64,000 nucleotides of DNA from Cotesia glomerata (GCF_020080835.1 NC_058158.1:26926305-26990304), one strand, 5' to 3'; positions 24,185-53,535 are shown, numbered from the stretch's first letter. Notes: generated from the sequence alone by a model not told the origin. Numbers and translations are program-made.

Positions 24185-26317
24185 GGTGTCCAGTATCGAA
24201 CTGAGTAAGTAGTAAGAGGATTATTAGTCTGGATGATACACATGCACTACTACCATTATACAAATTTCTCTCCCTTCTAAGTAATTATTTTCGTTATCAC
24301 TGCTAATAATTAAAAACTTTAACCAAATAGACATCGTAATTTTACAGATAAACAGAATTATATAAAACTATATTTGCGATTATTATTTTATGACCTTAAT
24401 GTAATGAATTGTTATCACTATTAAAAAATTTTTATCTGACATTCAATTTATCGTGAATATTTCGCATCATAATTAGTATTCACATGAATTAATTAATTTC
24501 GAATTATTGTTTTTCTTGATAGTTATTAAAAAATTTTTGAAAGAGCACTCGCATTAATTTTAAAAAAATACAAAGAAATTTTGAGAATTCATAAGTGTAA
24601 ACTTTGAGCAATTACGTAATTTAAAAAAAAAAAAAAAAAGAATTACCATAACCAATTATTCTTTATTGTACAGAATTATTTCAAGTGCTAAGATTGGGAA
24701 ACCTTCACACTGATAGAAGGATTTGTTTATAGTTAAAAATATTTGTTAATATTTAACAAATCATTTATTAGAGACCACTTTTTAGTCTTTAATAAATATT
24801 TCTTAGCATTTAAAAAGATTTATTAATATTTAATAAATGAATATCAGATTTATTAAATACAAACAAATTATTTTAAATACTAACAAATATTTGTTTAATG
24901 TTAAAAAGTGGTCTCTAATAAATTATTTGTTAACTATTAACAAATATTTTTTGATACAAATAAATCCTTCTATCAGTGTATATTTTAAATATAAAATAGT
25001 CTGATAAATTAGAAAATTTCTTCTGAATTTAAATACCAATTTATTATATGATGACTAATTGAATCAATTATTTACGTGGTTCAAAAGTTATCATGCCTAC
25101 GAAATTTCATACATGATTGACATCACAGGTTTCTCGGATTAGAATAACTTTTTTTAAATTTGATTTTTAAAGTTTACTGAAAAGATTGTTGAAATATATT
25201 TTACATGTATATCGCTGAGAAATTTTGGAGCAGCGTGAAGCATTATTTAATAGCTTGCGCTTAAAAAGTATCAAAAAAATTAGTTTAATCAATTACGTAT
25301 AGCATGTTGAAATTTAGTAAAAATCGGTTTATTAATAAAAAAGCAGACTCAAATGTTTTCTTGTAATAAAGTGAACAGTGAAAACAAAATGAATTTGAAA
25401 AACTCGTAAATAAGTTTAATTTAAATATACTTTTGAATAAAAACATTACATGATCAACGAATAAATAAATATAAATATTTACAAAAATATTGTTTATTTA
25501 CAACTCACCTTAGTCTATATATATTTTGAATATCATGATATTTTCCAATGCTCCACATGCATTAAGCTATAATTATCCACGGTATTTTTTTTTACATCCA
25601 ACCTTGACATCAGAATAAATTAAATTTCGTAAATATTTATTAACACAAACCTACAATACATTAAAGTAACCAAAGTAATAATTTATACCTAAAGACAAGA
25701 CATCATAAATGGTAGCATTTGGTTCAGTTGTAAAGATTTTTCTTTTTATAACATTAAAAGCATATTGCCACATTCTGATAGAGCTGTATTTTTATCGATC
25801 GTACATCTGAAACAAAAAAACGACAAAAAATTTATTTTTACAGACAATTTATTTCTTAAAAAATCACAGAATAAAAAAATTGTTCGCTCAAAAAAAAAAA
25901 AAAAAAAAGTAAAAAATAAAGTGTATTTTTAAAAATTGTTTATATGAAATAGTTGAGTTGAAAATAAAAGCTTCTTTCTTGCATCCATTACACATAAGTT
26001 TCTCCCCTCAACTCTGCAGCTCAGCTAAACCTCCTACGCAAAGCAAAAAAAAAAGTTATGCCATCATTTATGTGATTTTCAGGTAACGGTCGGAAAGCAA
26101 AGATATGATAAAGAGCGATGTTTAAAAATTTTCGACTACCGTCATCCAGAATTTGACTGCCCCTTCTTCAGGGTATTTTGTCTGCGGCGGCGCTTTGGAT
26201 CCACGAGCTCATCATCATCATCATCATCATCGTCATCATCATGATCATCGTTATACTCAGCTAGCTAGGGCGGACGCTGTTATAAAATCAAAAATAACTG
26301 TCGCAGTCAGTGCGGTA
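24185..26317. promoter_or_regulatory. divergent intergenic region: kmo / thioredoxin-array gene
   Basis: This interval must hold the promoters and 5' UTRs of both neighbours. It contains a MITE (24708-24978). A good minus-strand donor (AAGGTGAGT, about 25505-25513) could end a noncoding first exon of kmo. From about 26080 the sequence becomes GC-richer (CGGTCGG, CTGCGGCGGCGCTTTGG) and holds a CAT repeat at 26207-26248; this is probably the 5' UTR of the plus-strand gene. An in-frame ATG at 26153 would add a His-rich stretch ahead of the signal peptide, which is unlikely for a secretory protein. Confidence 0.45.
24708..24978. mobile_element. Tc1/mariner-like palindromic MITE, copy 2
   Basis: It has the same ends as the element at 3958-4179 (CACTGATAGAAGGATTT and inverse AAATCCTTCTATCAGTG). 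The interior differs but is again palindromic, with a nested inverted pair TTAGAGACCACTTTTTA / TAAAAAGTGGTCTCTAA. The right flank is TA (24979-24980); the left flank is CA, probably a decayed TA. No coding capacity. Confidence 0.75.
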
Positions 26318-43795
<17,478 letters not shown>

Positions 43796-44976
43796 AATTG
43801 TATTAATTTAATAATCACAAATTATTTTAAATAATATTTGCCAGCAGTATTTGGTATCGCGTGCAACAAATACACGAATAATATTCCAATACCCAGGATT
43901 TTTAATTCATATTATTAATATTATTATTATCATTATTTTTACGCTATAAAGTAATTCAATAAAACGTCCTCATTTTTTTTTTTTGAAACAATAGTAGAGT
44001 TACTGTAAAGTAATTTGACCTCTATATTAAATATAACGATCATAATTAAATAGGTCATTAATCATTATAAATATTTATTACAATACTTTAAGCGATAAAT
44101 ATTGTTTAATTTATATATACTGTCCACTCTGTTAATATAAATAACTATAATATAAATAATAAAACTTTTGCAGTTGGACCTTATTATTACGGTTTAGATA
44201 ATTCAATTAAAAATTTTTTCTTTTTTTTTATTATTATCAGTATAATTATTTTACTTTTAATAATATCACATAAATTGTTGAATAAATTTCATGTATGTCT
44301 CTAAATTTGTATCGAAAAAAAATATATATAATTGAAAATTGTAAATAAAAAGGTCCAGCTGTGATTATTAATAGCGTAAAATAATAACTTTATACATAAA
44401 TAATTGTTGCTAATATATAAACAGTTATTGCTGATATTGTTATCTTATAATTGTTATTACTACATACTTATTATCACACATACACTTATTATCTTATTAT
44501 GATGTTCATTAAATGTTTTATTTATATATATACATTTAAATTTCCACCTATCCAATTGTATAAAATACACATTAAAGAGAATTTATAATCTTCTTGGTAA
44601 GATCTCTGTAATTAAAGTAAGAATATTCATCTATTCCGTTTTACTGTACACACAATTCCTCATGATACATGATATATATTCTAATGAATATTATAATAAA
44701 GAATCAAAGGAACCTTTGGACCAATTTTAAGTATTTTATTTATTAATTTATAATTTTTAAGTGACTCTAATCTCTTATAATATCGGTTCCAACGACGTAC
44801 ATTTCGCAAAGATGTATGCGTTCAACAGAGGAATAAGATAAGATACAATTGAGAGCTGCAATAATTAAAATAACCAGGGAATATTTCCATGATATTATTT
44901 TTACTGTCAGTCGAGCACTGACGCGTGTATTGTGAGCGTTGTTAAAAAATTATTTTTACTTTTACCTAAAATTATA
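43796..44976. other. 3' UTR and intergenic region before the oxidase gene
   Basis: AT-rich. AATAAA at about 43960 is a plausible polyadenylation signal for the long thioredoxin-array transcript. A small GC-richer patch at about 44905-44935 (TCGAGCACTGACGCGTG) probably marks the oxidase 5' UTR. No other gene was seen. Confidence 0.5.
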
Positions 44977-46218
44977 ATGAAAATAGCAATTGTCGGCGGT
45001 GGAATTGTCGGATTAACGACTGCATTAAAATTACATCGTGAATTTAGAAATTGTGAAATTACAGTGCTTGCTGAAAATTACGATGATCTTGTTAGTCATA
45101 TTGCTGCAGGGTTTTTTAGAGTTGGACATACTTACTATGGGCCGACGGAAGAAATAAAAAAAAAATGGATTAGTGATTCTTATTCGTATTACACTGAAAT
45201 TTCTAAAAAGTTTGAACCCATTCAAGCGGGAGTTGCTGAGAGTGAGGCCTATATGTTTTCCAGTTTTAATCCCGATATTGTCCAGGTTTAAAAATAATAA
45301 TTTATTTAGTGTTAAAATTATAAGTACTATTAAAATAATTTAACATATATTTTATAATTCTAAAAATAGAATAAATTAATGGAACAAGTAGTACCGATCT
45401 ACCGGAAAACAACTGACGAGGAATTTAATTTGATCAATAAAAATAGTAAATATGGTTGCTATTTCAGCACAATTTTGATTCAAAATCAATATCACCTTCC
45501 TTGGGCAAGAAATAAGTAACAATAATTTATTTATCAATTACTAGGAATAATTGAATGATTACATGATTAATTTTATATAAAAAATTGTTTTAGATTAAAA
45601 GAAGAAGGAACAAATTTAGTGACAAAAACAATAAAATCATTCAATGAATTAGTTGATTATGATTTTATTTTCAATTGCTCAGGATTAGGAGCAAAAAAAT
45701 TGTGTAATGATAAAAAAATGATACCAATACGAGGACAAGTAATCAAAGTATATGCTCCATGGGTGAAAGCAACGTTTTATAATGAAACAGATACGTACAT
45801 AATTCCCGGTATTGATGGAACTTGTACTCTTGGTGGTACACGCAATTTTGAAACATTTAGAAAAACAGTTTGTCCGCATGATGCCAAATCGATCAGAGAA
45901 AGATGTGAAGAATTATTACCTTCATTGTCAAAAGCAAAAACTTTAAAACATGCTGTTGGGCTTAGACCTCACAGAGAAGGAGGAGTTAGAGTAGAAATTG
46001 AAAAAATATCAAACGATCGAGGAAAAGCTGTGGTAGATATATGAACATTAATTAATATTTTATAATTGTACCTCAGTGTTATTAATGTGTACTTTTTCCT
46101 TTAGATCGTCCATAATTATGGCCACGGTGGATATGGGGTCACTACAGCACCGGGTACCGCTCAATATGCAATTGAGCTCGTGCAAAATTATCATAAATCT
46201 TCGAATTCTAAATTGTAG
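44977..46218 (+). CDS. D-amino-acid / D-aspartate oxidase, peroxisomal
   Basis: FAD-dependent oxidase that deaminates D-amino acids and releases hydrogen peroxide. Four exons (44977-45285, 45370-45515, 45594-46032, 46105-46218) give 335 residues, normal for the family. The start is the ATG of MKIAIVGGGIVG, which immediately forms the FAD-binding GxGxxG. Also seen are FNCSGLGAKKL, RGQVIKVYAPWV, TYIIPG with the substrate-site Tyr, CTLGGTRNFE, the substrate-binding Arg in GLRPHREGGVRVE, and NYGHGGYGVTTAPGTA. The last three residues are SKL, the peroxisomal import signal. YIIPG and the NYGHGGYG end look like D-amino-acid oxidase, while RGQVxxVxAPWV also occurs in D-aspartate oxidase, so the substrate is left open. 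Its stop is 39 bases from the stop of the next gene on the other strand. Confidence 0.92.
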
Positions 46219-46257
46219 TGAAGAAAATTTACAAAATTTTTAAATTAAATTATTTTT

Positions 46258-47367
46258 TTATTTCAAAAGTTTGTCGAAATCAAAATTAGCATAGCATGAA
46301 AACTCATTTGCCAGATTATTTTTGTGATGCGGTTGAAAATCGCATTTATTTACATTTAAAAGTCTTTCTGCTAAGTCAGCCATCATTGAACCTAATTAAA
46401 AACAATTTTTAAGTTATTTGAATTGTTTTTTCATTGATTAAAAATGTATATTACCTGTACATAAAAGAATATTCTTTTTTGATAAAAACTTAATTGTCAC
46501 TGCAGTTTTAGTAAGACATTCTTCTGATAAGAACGGTGGGTCTGCAATTACGAGGTCGAAATCGCTAGCCATTTCTTTGGGTACATGAAGTGGAAATTTA
46601 TAATCAAACGGAATAAAATCTGATCCATATACAGAAAACCTTGTATCATATTCGAAGATTTTTACTGAAAATATTAACAAGTGTATCAGTTCTTCTAACT
46701 GATAAAAATATGAAAACATATAAAATGCTAAACACATATTAATGTTGCATACTTTGTCTACTTCCTGCATTTTTTTTCAACGCTCTATATAAAGTTGGGC
46801 ATGAAATAAGAGCTATTTTTCCATCGTTGTCAGTAATTCGAAGAGCTGCTTTCGTAATTGTATCAACTGTTTCATCGTCATACCAGAATTGACTCAATTG
46901 CTAGAACGAGATGTTTATGTCAATTGAAATACTCTTTAAGAATAACATGTGTATGATTTGTGCATAAATTACTAACGTAGATATTTCAATTATGCCAACT
47001 AAATTAATTATTTTTAGAATGGTTTATTAATAAAATTATGAAAATAAAATCTTTTTCTACCACTCTTTAAAAACATTAAAAAAACAAATGACCCTGAAAT
47101 TAAAAGACATCGGATAGTTTTTAGAAATTTTTTACCTAATAAATTGTAGCAAGAAAAATTTATTCAAAAAATGCAATTATTTATAAATAATTTTCTATAC
47201 CTAGATTATTATTCAAGAAAAATCGAAAAATTGTCAAGTGTTTGTCAATTTTAATGTCACTAAAATAATGGTTATTATTTATTTCGAAAAAATACAAAAA
47301 ATTTATCTAAAAGAGAAGTAAAAATGTTTATGGGCATATTTACTTCTATTTCTTTTTGATAATCATA

Positions 47368-47403
<36 letters not shown>

Positions 47404-47627
47404 TTTCAACATGAAATTGGCGCAAAAAAAAATTTATCACTAGTAAACATTGCAGACATTCGACTTACCCAATCTTCATCAAACACAATATCTGGTGTTT
47501 GATTATTTACATTAGTCAACGTTTTATTTATTTGTTCTTCTTTCTCTCGACGTTCAGCGTAAAATTCTTCTAATGCAGCCAATGCTGCTCCGCTTAACTG
47601 AGGAACTTCATCGTCGCTATCCGTCAT
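46258..47627 (-). CDS. EEF1AKMT1: EEF1A lysine methyltransferase 1
   Basis: Class I S-adenosylmethionine-dependent methyltransferase (formerly N6AMT2) that methylates elongation factor 1A in the cytoplasm. Four exons (47627..47469, 46900..46753, 46664..46455, 46391..46258) give 216 residues, as in the family. The start reads MTDSDDEVPQLSGAALAALE, followed by EEFYAERREKEE. Next come QLSQFWYDDET, the cofactor region KIALISCPTLYRALK and FEYDTRF, and the catalytic-type motif DLVIADPPFLSEECL. The end has ILLCTGSMMADLAERLL and NNLANEFSCYANFDFD. Intron phases agree at every junction. The gene shares a 317-bp head-to-head promoter interval with NOP10 and converges on the oxidase gene. Confidence 0.94.
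47089..47259. mobile_element. palindromic MITE family X, copy 1
   Basis: Left end TGACCCTGAAATTAAAAGAC, right end CAATTTTAATGTCA, imperfect inverse repeats with an AT-rich interior. Lies in intron 1 of EEF1AKMT1. It resembles the clearer copies at 61654-61855 and 61877-62065. Confidence 0.4.
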
Positions 47628-47944
47628 ATTGGTATTTTTTAATATTTTTAATTACTCGCAAAAATCGTTCAAATAAAACACGAGGTGCTATAACAATAAA
47701 TAAGAACTAGAAAAAAAGTGGGAGAATTAAATATCTTTGCTAGCACTAGAGGCGCAATACTAAAAAAGACATTGACTACAGAGCCTCTGGTGACTACTCT
47801 ACACTCTAGAGAAATTTTCAGGATTTTGTTTTAATTAGTATCTAAACATCTCACCACGTGTTTGAAGTTGGGAGGTTATAGTCGTAAATATACAACTGTG
47901 ATCCTTTTGTAACTGTTTATTAATTAATAAATAATCCTTCGAAA
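47628..47944. promoter_or_regulatory. bidirectional promoter interval EEF1AKMT1 / NOP10
   Basis: The two start codons face away from each other with 317 bases between. The interval is less AT-rich than its surroundings and holds an inverted word pair (CTAGAGGC at about 47748 and GCCTCTGG at about 47783). Core promoter positions cannot be fixed by eye. Confidence 0.55.
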
Positions 47945-48139
47945 ATGTATTTAATGTACTATCTGAACGAGCAAGGAGAACGTGTGTACACTCTCAAGAA
48001 GGTTGATCCATCTGGAAAGCCCACGGTATCTGCTCATCCAGCTCGATTTTCACCAGAAGATAAATACTCGAGGGAAAGAATCACGTTGAAAAGACGTTTT
48101 GGATTGTTGTTAACTCAACAAAAAATGCCAGTATATTAA
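47945..48139 (+). CDS. NOP10: NOP10, H/ACA ribonucleoprotein subunit 3
   Basis: Small core protein of the H/ACA snoRNP and telomerase RNP, which works with dyskerin, NHP2 and GAR1 in pseudouridylation of rRNA and snRNA in nucleoli and Cajal bodies. The single coding exon gives 64 residues, the family size. YYLNEQGERVYTLKKVDPSG, HPARFSPEDKYSRERITLKR and a RFGLL-TQQKMP end match NOP10 almost throughout. There is no coding intron. Confidence 0.97.
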   Translation: MYLMYYLNEQGERVYTLKKVDPSGKPTVSAHPARFSPEDKYSRERITLKRRFGLLLTQQKMPVY

Positions 48140-48882
48140 TAAATATTATAGTATTTACCAACTCAAGATATAAATATGAAAATTTTTCATATTTCCATCA
48201 TTTCGATTGTATTGTCGGTTTAAAAATTGTATTGTTTTTTTTTTTTTTTTTAAATTTGATAATATGATCAGCTGTAATTTGTTTAAGACTCAAAATTAAT
48301 AAATTTTTTATATAATGTATAAAATTGGTTTAAAATTTCTTTTAGTTTATATATGTTTTAATTATTCTACTTAATAATATAAATTAAAAATTCTTTGTAA
48401 ACTTTTTACTTTTACAATACTCTATGCTGCAATATTTTTTTTGTGATTATTATTATTAGTTATTTATTTCTAGCTATTAAATGATATTTTCAATGTTGTA
48501 TTTTAAATTGTCTAATTTAATTTTTATCATTCACACTAAATATTATACTGAAATTGAAAGACATCTTATAATTTTTAGATTTTTTAAACAAATAAATAAT
48601 AGCAATTAAAATTGATGAAAATATTCTATTTTTAGAAACGAAATAATTATAAATGCAATTTTCTAAAAATAATTTTCTGCATTCAATTTTTTTTTAATCT
48701 TAAAAAATTTCCAAGTGCTAATTTCGGTGTCTTTAATAACTATATACATTTTATTGTGTAAGTATTATGTTTATTTCACTGCTCAACAGGTTATTTTGAT
48801 TTATATTCCTGTTTATGTTCAGTTGACACTAACATCTCGAATTGACAGCTATAAAATTTATGTCATTATTAAATAATTAATA
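48140..48882. other. intergenic region NOP10 to RecQ-like gene
   Basis: AT-rich, with the NOP10 3' UTR first. A diverged palindromic MITE copy lies at 48545-48732. No gene was seen. Confidence 0.5.
48545..48732. mobile_element. palindromic MITE family X, copy 2
   Basis: Left end ATACTGAAATTGAAAGACAT, right end GCTAATTTCGGTGTCT, inverted and diverged, with the AT-rich palindromic interior shared by the family. Confidence 0.5.
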
Positions 48883-51340
48883 ATGGATTTCGATACAAAC
48901 AAAAAAATAAAAAAATGTTTAAGAAATCGATTTAAATTTAAATATTTTAAATCAAACAAACAACTTGAAGCAATACAAACTGTTTTAAAAGGTTAGAATT
49001 AATTTTTAAATATAATTATTACTAAATAATAATAATGTATATGATATTTATCATAGTAAATAAATAACACTCTATTTTTAATAACTATTTCAATTTTTTA
49101 TTACTTTTTCTGTTTATAGAATATTATGAAGCTATTTATTTTAAAAAATTTATTTACAGAGAAAAATTCTGATGTACTGATTAATTTACCTCCTACAGCT
49201 GGCAAATCTCTGTGCTTTCAATTACCAGCCGTTTTATATGAGGATAATAATGTTGCAATTGTTTTTATGTCGAATAACAATGCATTAGAAGTAAGTTGAT
49301 TAAGTAAGTAATAAATTAATTAATTAAATGATTTAAATTAATGATATAGTTTTTATTTTAAGGAGCAAGTTGAATTTTTAAAAGAAAGAAATATTAGAGT
49401 ATGTTATTTTCATTCAAAACTTTCTAAATTAGAGAAAGAAAATTTTTTCAATAAATTATCAACTCGTCAAGAAACACCAACATTTATTTATATTACTACT
49501 ACTACATGTGCTTCACAAGTTTACAAGGTAACAAACGTTATCAATCAATTTCCATTAAATGATTTATTTCGTAATATAATTTTTATATTTTTGCAGGAAT
49601 CTTTTCTAACATTAATTAAAAATTTGTATGAGAATAACTTGATATCCATGTTTGTAGTTGATGATGCACATTGTTCTAGTGAAAACACGATAGATTATAA
49701 AAAATTTTATAATGAAATAATTAAAATAAGAAAAAATTTTCCAAATGTACGTTTGATTGCACTGACTTCAATAGGCACTGAAATCATCAATGAAGATATT
49801 AAAAAGTCTTTGGGAATGGTGAATGCTGTTGAATACAACGGAGATTACAACTGGGTCCGATCAAATATTTATATTGATATAAAATATAAGGATATTTTAA
49901 ATAATCCACTTGATGACGTAACAGAATTGATTAATAATTATATTGAAGCTATGGAAAGTTTTTCAGGAATAATAATTTGTCAAAAAAATAAAGATACGGT
50001 GATGATTGCTGATGAATTATCGCGACGTGGGATACCAACAGTGCCATATTTCACAAGTATTTGTTGATATTATTATTTACTGAATGAATAAGTAATGAGA
50101 TGTTTCATATAAATATTTTTGTGGTGAAGAAATGAAATTTACAGATCAAACAAAAAGTAAAGAAAAGTGGAAGAAGAGAGAAGTCGTGATGATTGCGGCT
50201 ACACACGGTTCTGCAGTGGGCCTTAACAAAGACAATGTTGGTTTGGTGATCCATTGGTCGTTGCCATCAACAATTGATCAATACTATATTGATATTGGCA
50301 AAGCGGGACGACTATATGGAAAGGCCCATTGCAGGATCTATTTCGGGCTGGAAGATTGGCTATATGCACAGTTTATAATGATGAGCATGTCCAAGCAAAT
50401 TTTCTCAGGGTTTGAACATGTTGTTAATTTTTGTACTTCTGACAAGTGAGTATTTTAATTTAATACTGTTTTGTTATTTTATATATTACATATATTAAAA
50501 GGTTTATAATTATTGAAAGTGATAACATTTACAGTGATAGATTTTATCAATAATTTATTATTTTATTTAGTATACTTAATTTTTATCAGTCGATTAATAG
50601 AAATGTATTTTTATTTCAGATGTAGACATGTTTTATACTCGGAAAGTTTTGGATTCACATGCGAATCATGCAAAAACCGTTGTGATGCTTGTGGAAATCA
50701 AAATGACTATAGAAAAGCTTTCAACAAATTTCAAATTGCTATGCAACAACATCAAATGTTCAACGTTATTAAAGATGAACCCATTTCTAAAATTTACATT
50801 TATAAAATTGGCCAAACTTTATCTGAAAGACTCACTAATTTTCAAGAAAGAACGTTTAATGTAAGGATCAATAGCTTGAAAAAATCTTTTTTAATAATTT
50901 ATTTATTTAATTTGTTTGTTTTTTTTTTTTGTTTTTTTTTAGTATAGAGAAAATAATTATCGTATATTGGCATTTGCTTTGATTAAAAACTATAATCGGG
51001 CACCAGATACAGCCGATAAACCACGAGAATCTGTACTTGGTATTCACAAAAAAGTTTTATCACGATTAGCAAGAAGTTTAGAATACATTGCATTTTCCAC
51101 CAATAACATAGACGACTACTTTCAAAAACTTCAAGTATTGGTAAATATTTCTTAAATTATCTCAAGTTTTATTTATTATAAAATAAGTAATAAACATTTC
51201 AATATTACAATTTTTAGAGAAGGTCGATTAAGAAGAAAACTGCATCAAAAATACTGTCTAATTATATTATTAACTATAAATATTGGGGTGAAAAATGCCA
51301 AAAAAAAATAATTAGTACAAATATCTTACATTTAAAATAA
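48883..51340 (+). CDS. RecQ5-like helicase with degenerate motifs
   Basis: Eight exons (48883-48991, 49160-49290, 49363-49527, 49597-50056, 50145-50445, 50620-50860, 50943-51140, 51218-51340) give 575 residues resembling the RecQ5 helicase core. Q-motif region: FKSNKQLEAIQTVLK. Walker A region: LPPTAGKSLCFQLPA, with GKS kept but Thr-Gly replaced by Pro-Thr before it. Motif II reads DDAH, not DEAH. The aromatic-rich loop lacks its Trp (HCSSENTIDYKK), motif III reads LTSIG, and motif VI reads DIGKAGR where RecQ has SGRAGR. The zinc-binding part is intact (CRHVLYSESFG, CESCKNRCDACGN). The C-terminal tail is short and unlike human RECQL5. RecQ helicases unwind DNA at forks and recombination intermediates. 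This copy may be weakly active or inactive, yet all frames and splice sites are open, so it is not a pseudogene. Confidence 0.8.
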
Positions 51341-51633
51341 TTAAAATTCGATATAACATTCTTCGAAGTTAAAAAAAAATTATATGCAAATAAAAATGTA
51401 TGAAATCTATATTTTAAATAATAATGTTATTAATAATTATTAAATAAATTTTAAATTATTTTTTTATTTTAATTTCTTCTTTTTGATAACCAGTAAAACA
51501 TGCATCTAATTTTATTAAAGTGAAATTTGAAATTGCCGCTCAAATTACAAATCAAGCAATTGATTCATGGTGGCAAACTTCATACCTTAAGTTTTCTTTT
51601 ACAGTGCGACCCTAGTTGAAGGAGCCTCGCGTG

Positions 51634-51640
51634 TTCTTTT
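51634..51640 (+). promoter_or_regulatory. TCT-type initiator (5' TOP) of RpL7
   Basis: TTCTTTT lies 15 bases before the RpL7 ATG. Polypyrimidine TCT initiators are the standard start sites of insect ribosomal protein genes, and very short leaders are common for them. Position and motif fit, but the start site is inferred. Confidence 0.5.
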
Positions 51641-51654
51641 AACTACGACATACG

Positions 51655-53535
51655 ATGGCGGACGCGTAAGTAATTTTAATACTTGTATTAAATCTTTAAA
51701 CATCGGTTGTTTAAACAATAAGTTAATTAACAGAAATATCGGTAAAAATAAATTAATTTTTCAAGAACATTCTTTAATGTCTAGTTTTGTAAATTAATTC
51801 TTAAACATGTATCAATTGTTGATTTAAAAATGGTCGTGGGTTAACGTTTTGAGAAAAAAAAATTTATTTTTTAACAATTAAAAAAAACTCAGTATACTTG
51901 AAAATTAAAAATTTTTAGTAATACTCTATTTCTAAAATACTCAGTGTATTATTAATTTATAATTATGAATTTATGTGATGCATGCAATAATCGACTATCT
52001 CCTAACCTCAAAATTTATTGGAGTGAATCAATACTTAAATTGAATTTCTGTTTAAGTTACTGTTTCAAAATCCTGATTGAGACTATAAATTTACCAATGA
52101 TTAAATTTGCAGTAAAAAGAATGATGTCGTCACTCCCGGAAAAAAATTGCCGGCAGTTCCTGAGTCCGTCTTGAAGAGGAGAAAACGCCGCGTTCAAGCT
52201 AAAGCTGTCCGCGTCCAAGCCTCCATCAAGGTATTTATTAGTGCATTTAAATTATTTATTCCTCAAATATTCAAGTTTTTTTTTTTTTTTTGTTGTATAC
52301 TTAAAAATAATTTTTTTTTTATTGTAGCAACGCGCAGCCCACTACTTGAAGAGGAAGCAAATCTTCAAACGTGCTGAACAGTATGTGAAGGAATACCGCA
52401 TGAAGGAGCGGGATGAAGTAAGAATGAAGAGACAAGCCAAGAACCGCGGAAATTACTATATTCCGAGTGAAGCTCGCCTAGCCTTTGTAATCCGTATTCG
52501 GGGGTAAGTTAGTTATTCAAGTCGCAATTATTTATTTTAAACTCATGATCATATTTAATACGTATTTTATTTCACAGTGTGAACCAAATCGCTCCCAAAC
52601 CCCGTAAGATCCTCAAATTGTTGAGATTGAAACAAATTAACAACGCTGTTTTCATTCGGTTGAACAAAGCAACTATCAACATGTTGCGTATTGTTGAGCC
52701 TTACGTCACCTGGGGATACCCCAACTTGAAATCAGTTCGCGAATTGATCTACAAAAAAGGATTCGCTAAAATTGACCGCCAACGTATCGCTATCACCAGC
52801 AACGAAATCATCGAGAAGAAATTAGGTAAGTTAATTTTCACAGTAGATATTTATACTTACAATAGTCTTGAAAAATCTGTGCACTACAGATATGACCTGA
52901 CAATCATATTGTATGATTGTAAAGGCGCTACATTTACGTCTTGTGAATTTTTTAAACCTATTTTGAGTATTAATAAAGTTTAAATAATTTTTTATTATCT
53001 TATATCTTATAATCTTAAAATTGATTAAATTTTAAACTATAATCGTATAAAAATTTGTTTAGGCCGCACCGACATCATCTGTGTTGAAGATTTGATCCAT
53101 GAAATCTTCACTGTTGGATCTAAATTCAAGTATGCCAGCAACTTTTTGTGGCCATTCAAGGTAAATTATAATTATTCATTAATAATATTTTATTTCTTTA
53201 TATTTATTATCATCAACAATGGATAATTGACATAGGCATGGTGATGAAAATTATAAACGTTTCATTGCCTCTCACTTTGTCATAAAACAACACAAGATAT
53301 TCCAATTGTTGTACAGTAAAATACTATATGATTTTGAGAAAATCTTAAACATTATCATTATAAATAATTTTTTATTTAATTTATTGAAAACTTATATTTA
53401 CAATCAATTGTTTTTATTTTTTAGTTAAACACACCAACTGGAGGATGGCGTAAAAAGACCAACCACTACGTCGAGGGTGGTGACTTCGGTAACCGTGAAG
53501 ATAAAATTAATGAATTGATAAGGCGAATGGTTTAA
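51655..53535 (+). CDS. RpL7: 60S ribosomal protein L7 (uL30)
   Basis: Structural protein of the large cytoplasmic ribosomal subunit. Six exons (51655-51665, 52113-52230, 52328-52503, 52578-52825, 53063-53160, 53425-53535) give 253 residues, as in other animals. Exon 1 encodes only MAD plus two bases, typical of ribosomal protein genes. The basic N-terminal part (VLKRRKRRVQAKAVR, HYLKRKQIFKRAEQY) is followed by the uL30 fold (FVIRIRGVNQIAPKPRKILK, LRIVEPYVTWGYPNLKSVRE) and the conserved end NHYVEGGDFGNREDKINELI. Codon usage is markedly GC-richer than in neighbours, as expected for a highly expressed gene. Introns 4 and 5 contain hairpins that may be snoRNAs. Confidence 0.98.
53229..53318 (+). 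ncRNA. candidate H/ACA-like snoRNA in RpL7 intron 5
   Basis: Hairpin 1 pairs GACA/TGTC and AGGCA/TGCCT, then TGAAA/TTTCA, leaving an asymmetric internal loop like a pseudouridylation pocket. A hinge ATAAAA fits ANANNA. Hairpin 2 pairs ACAAC/GTTGT and is followed by ACA three bases from the proposed end. Ribosomal-protein introns are classic snoRNA hosts. At 90 bases it is shorter than most H/ACA RNAs, so this is tentative. Confidence 0.3.

Noticed and set aside
26153..26317. His-rich N-terminal extension of the thioredoxin-array protein
   Set aside because: It would bury the signal peptide about 70 residues in; the His run comes from a CAT repeat. ATG 26318 or 26369 fits a secretory protein better.
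44932..44976. Oxidase start at 44932
   Set aside because: That codon is GTG. The ATG at 44977 starts directly at the FAD-binding motif as in the family.
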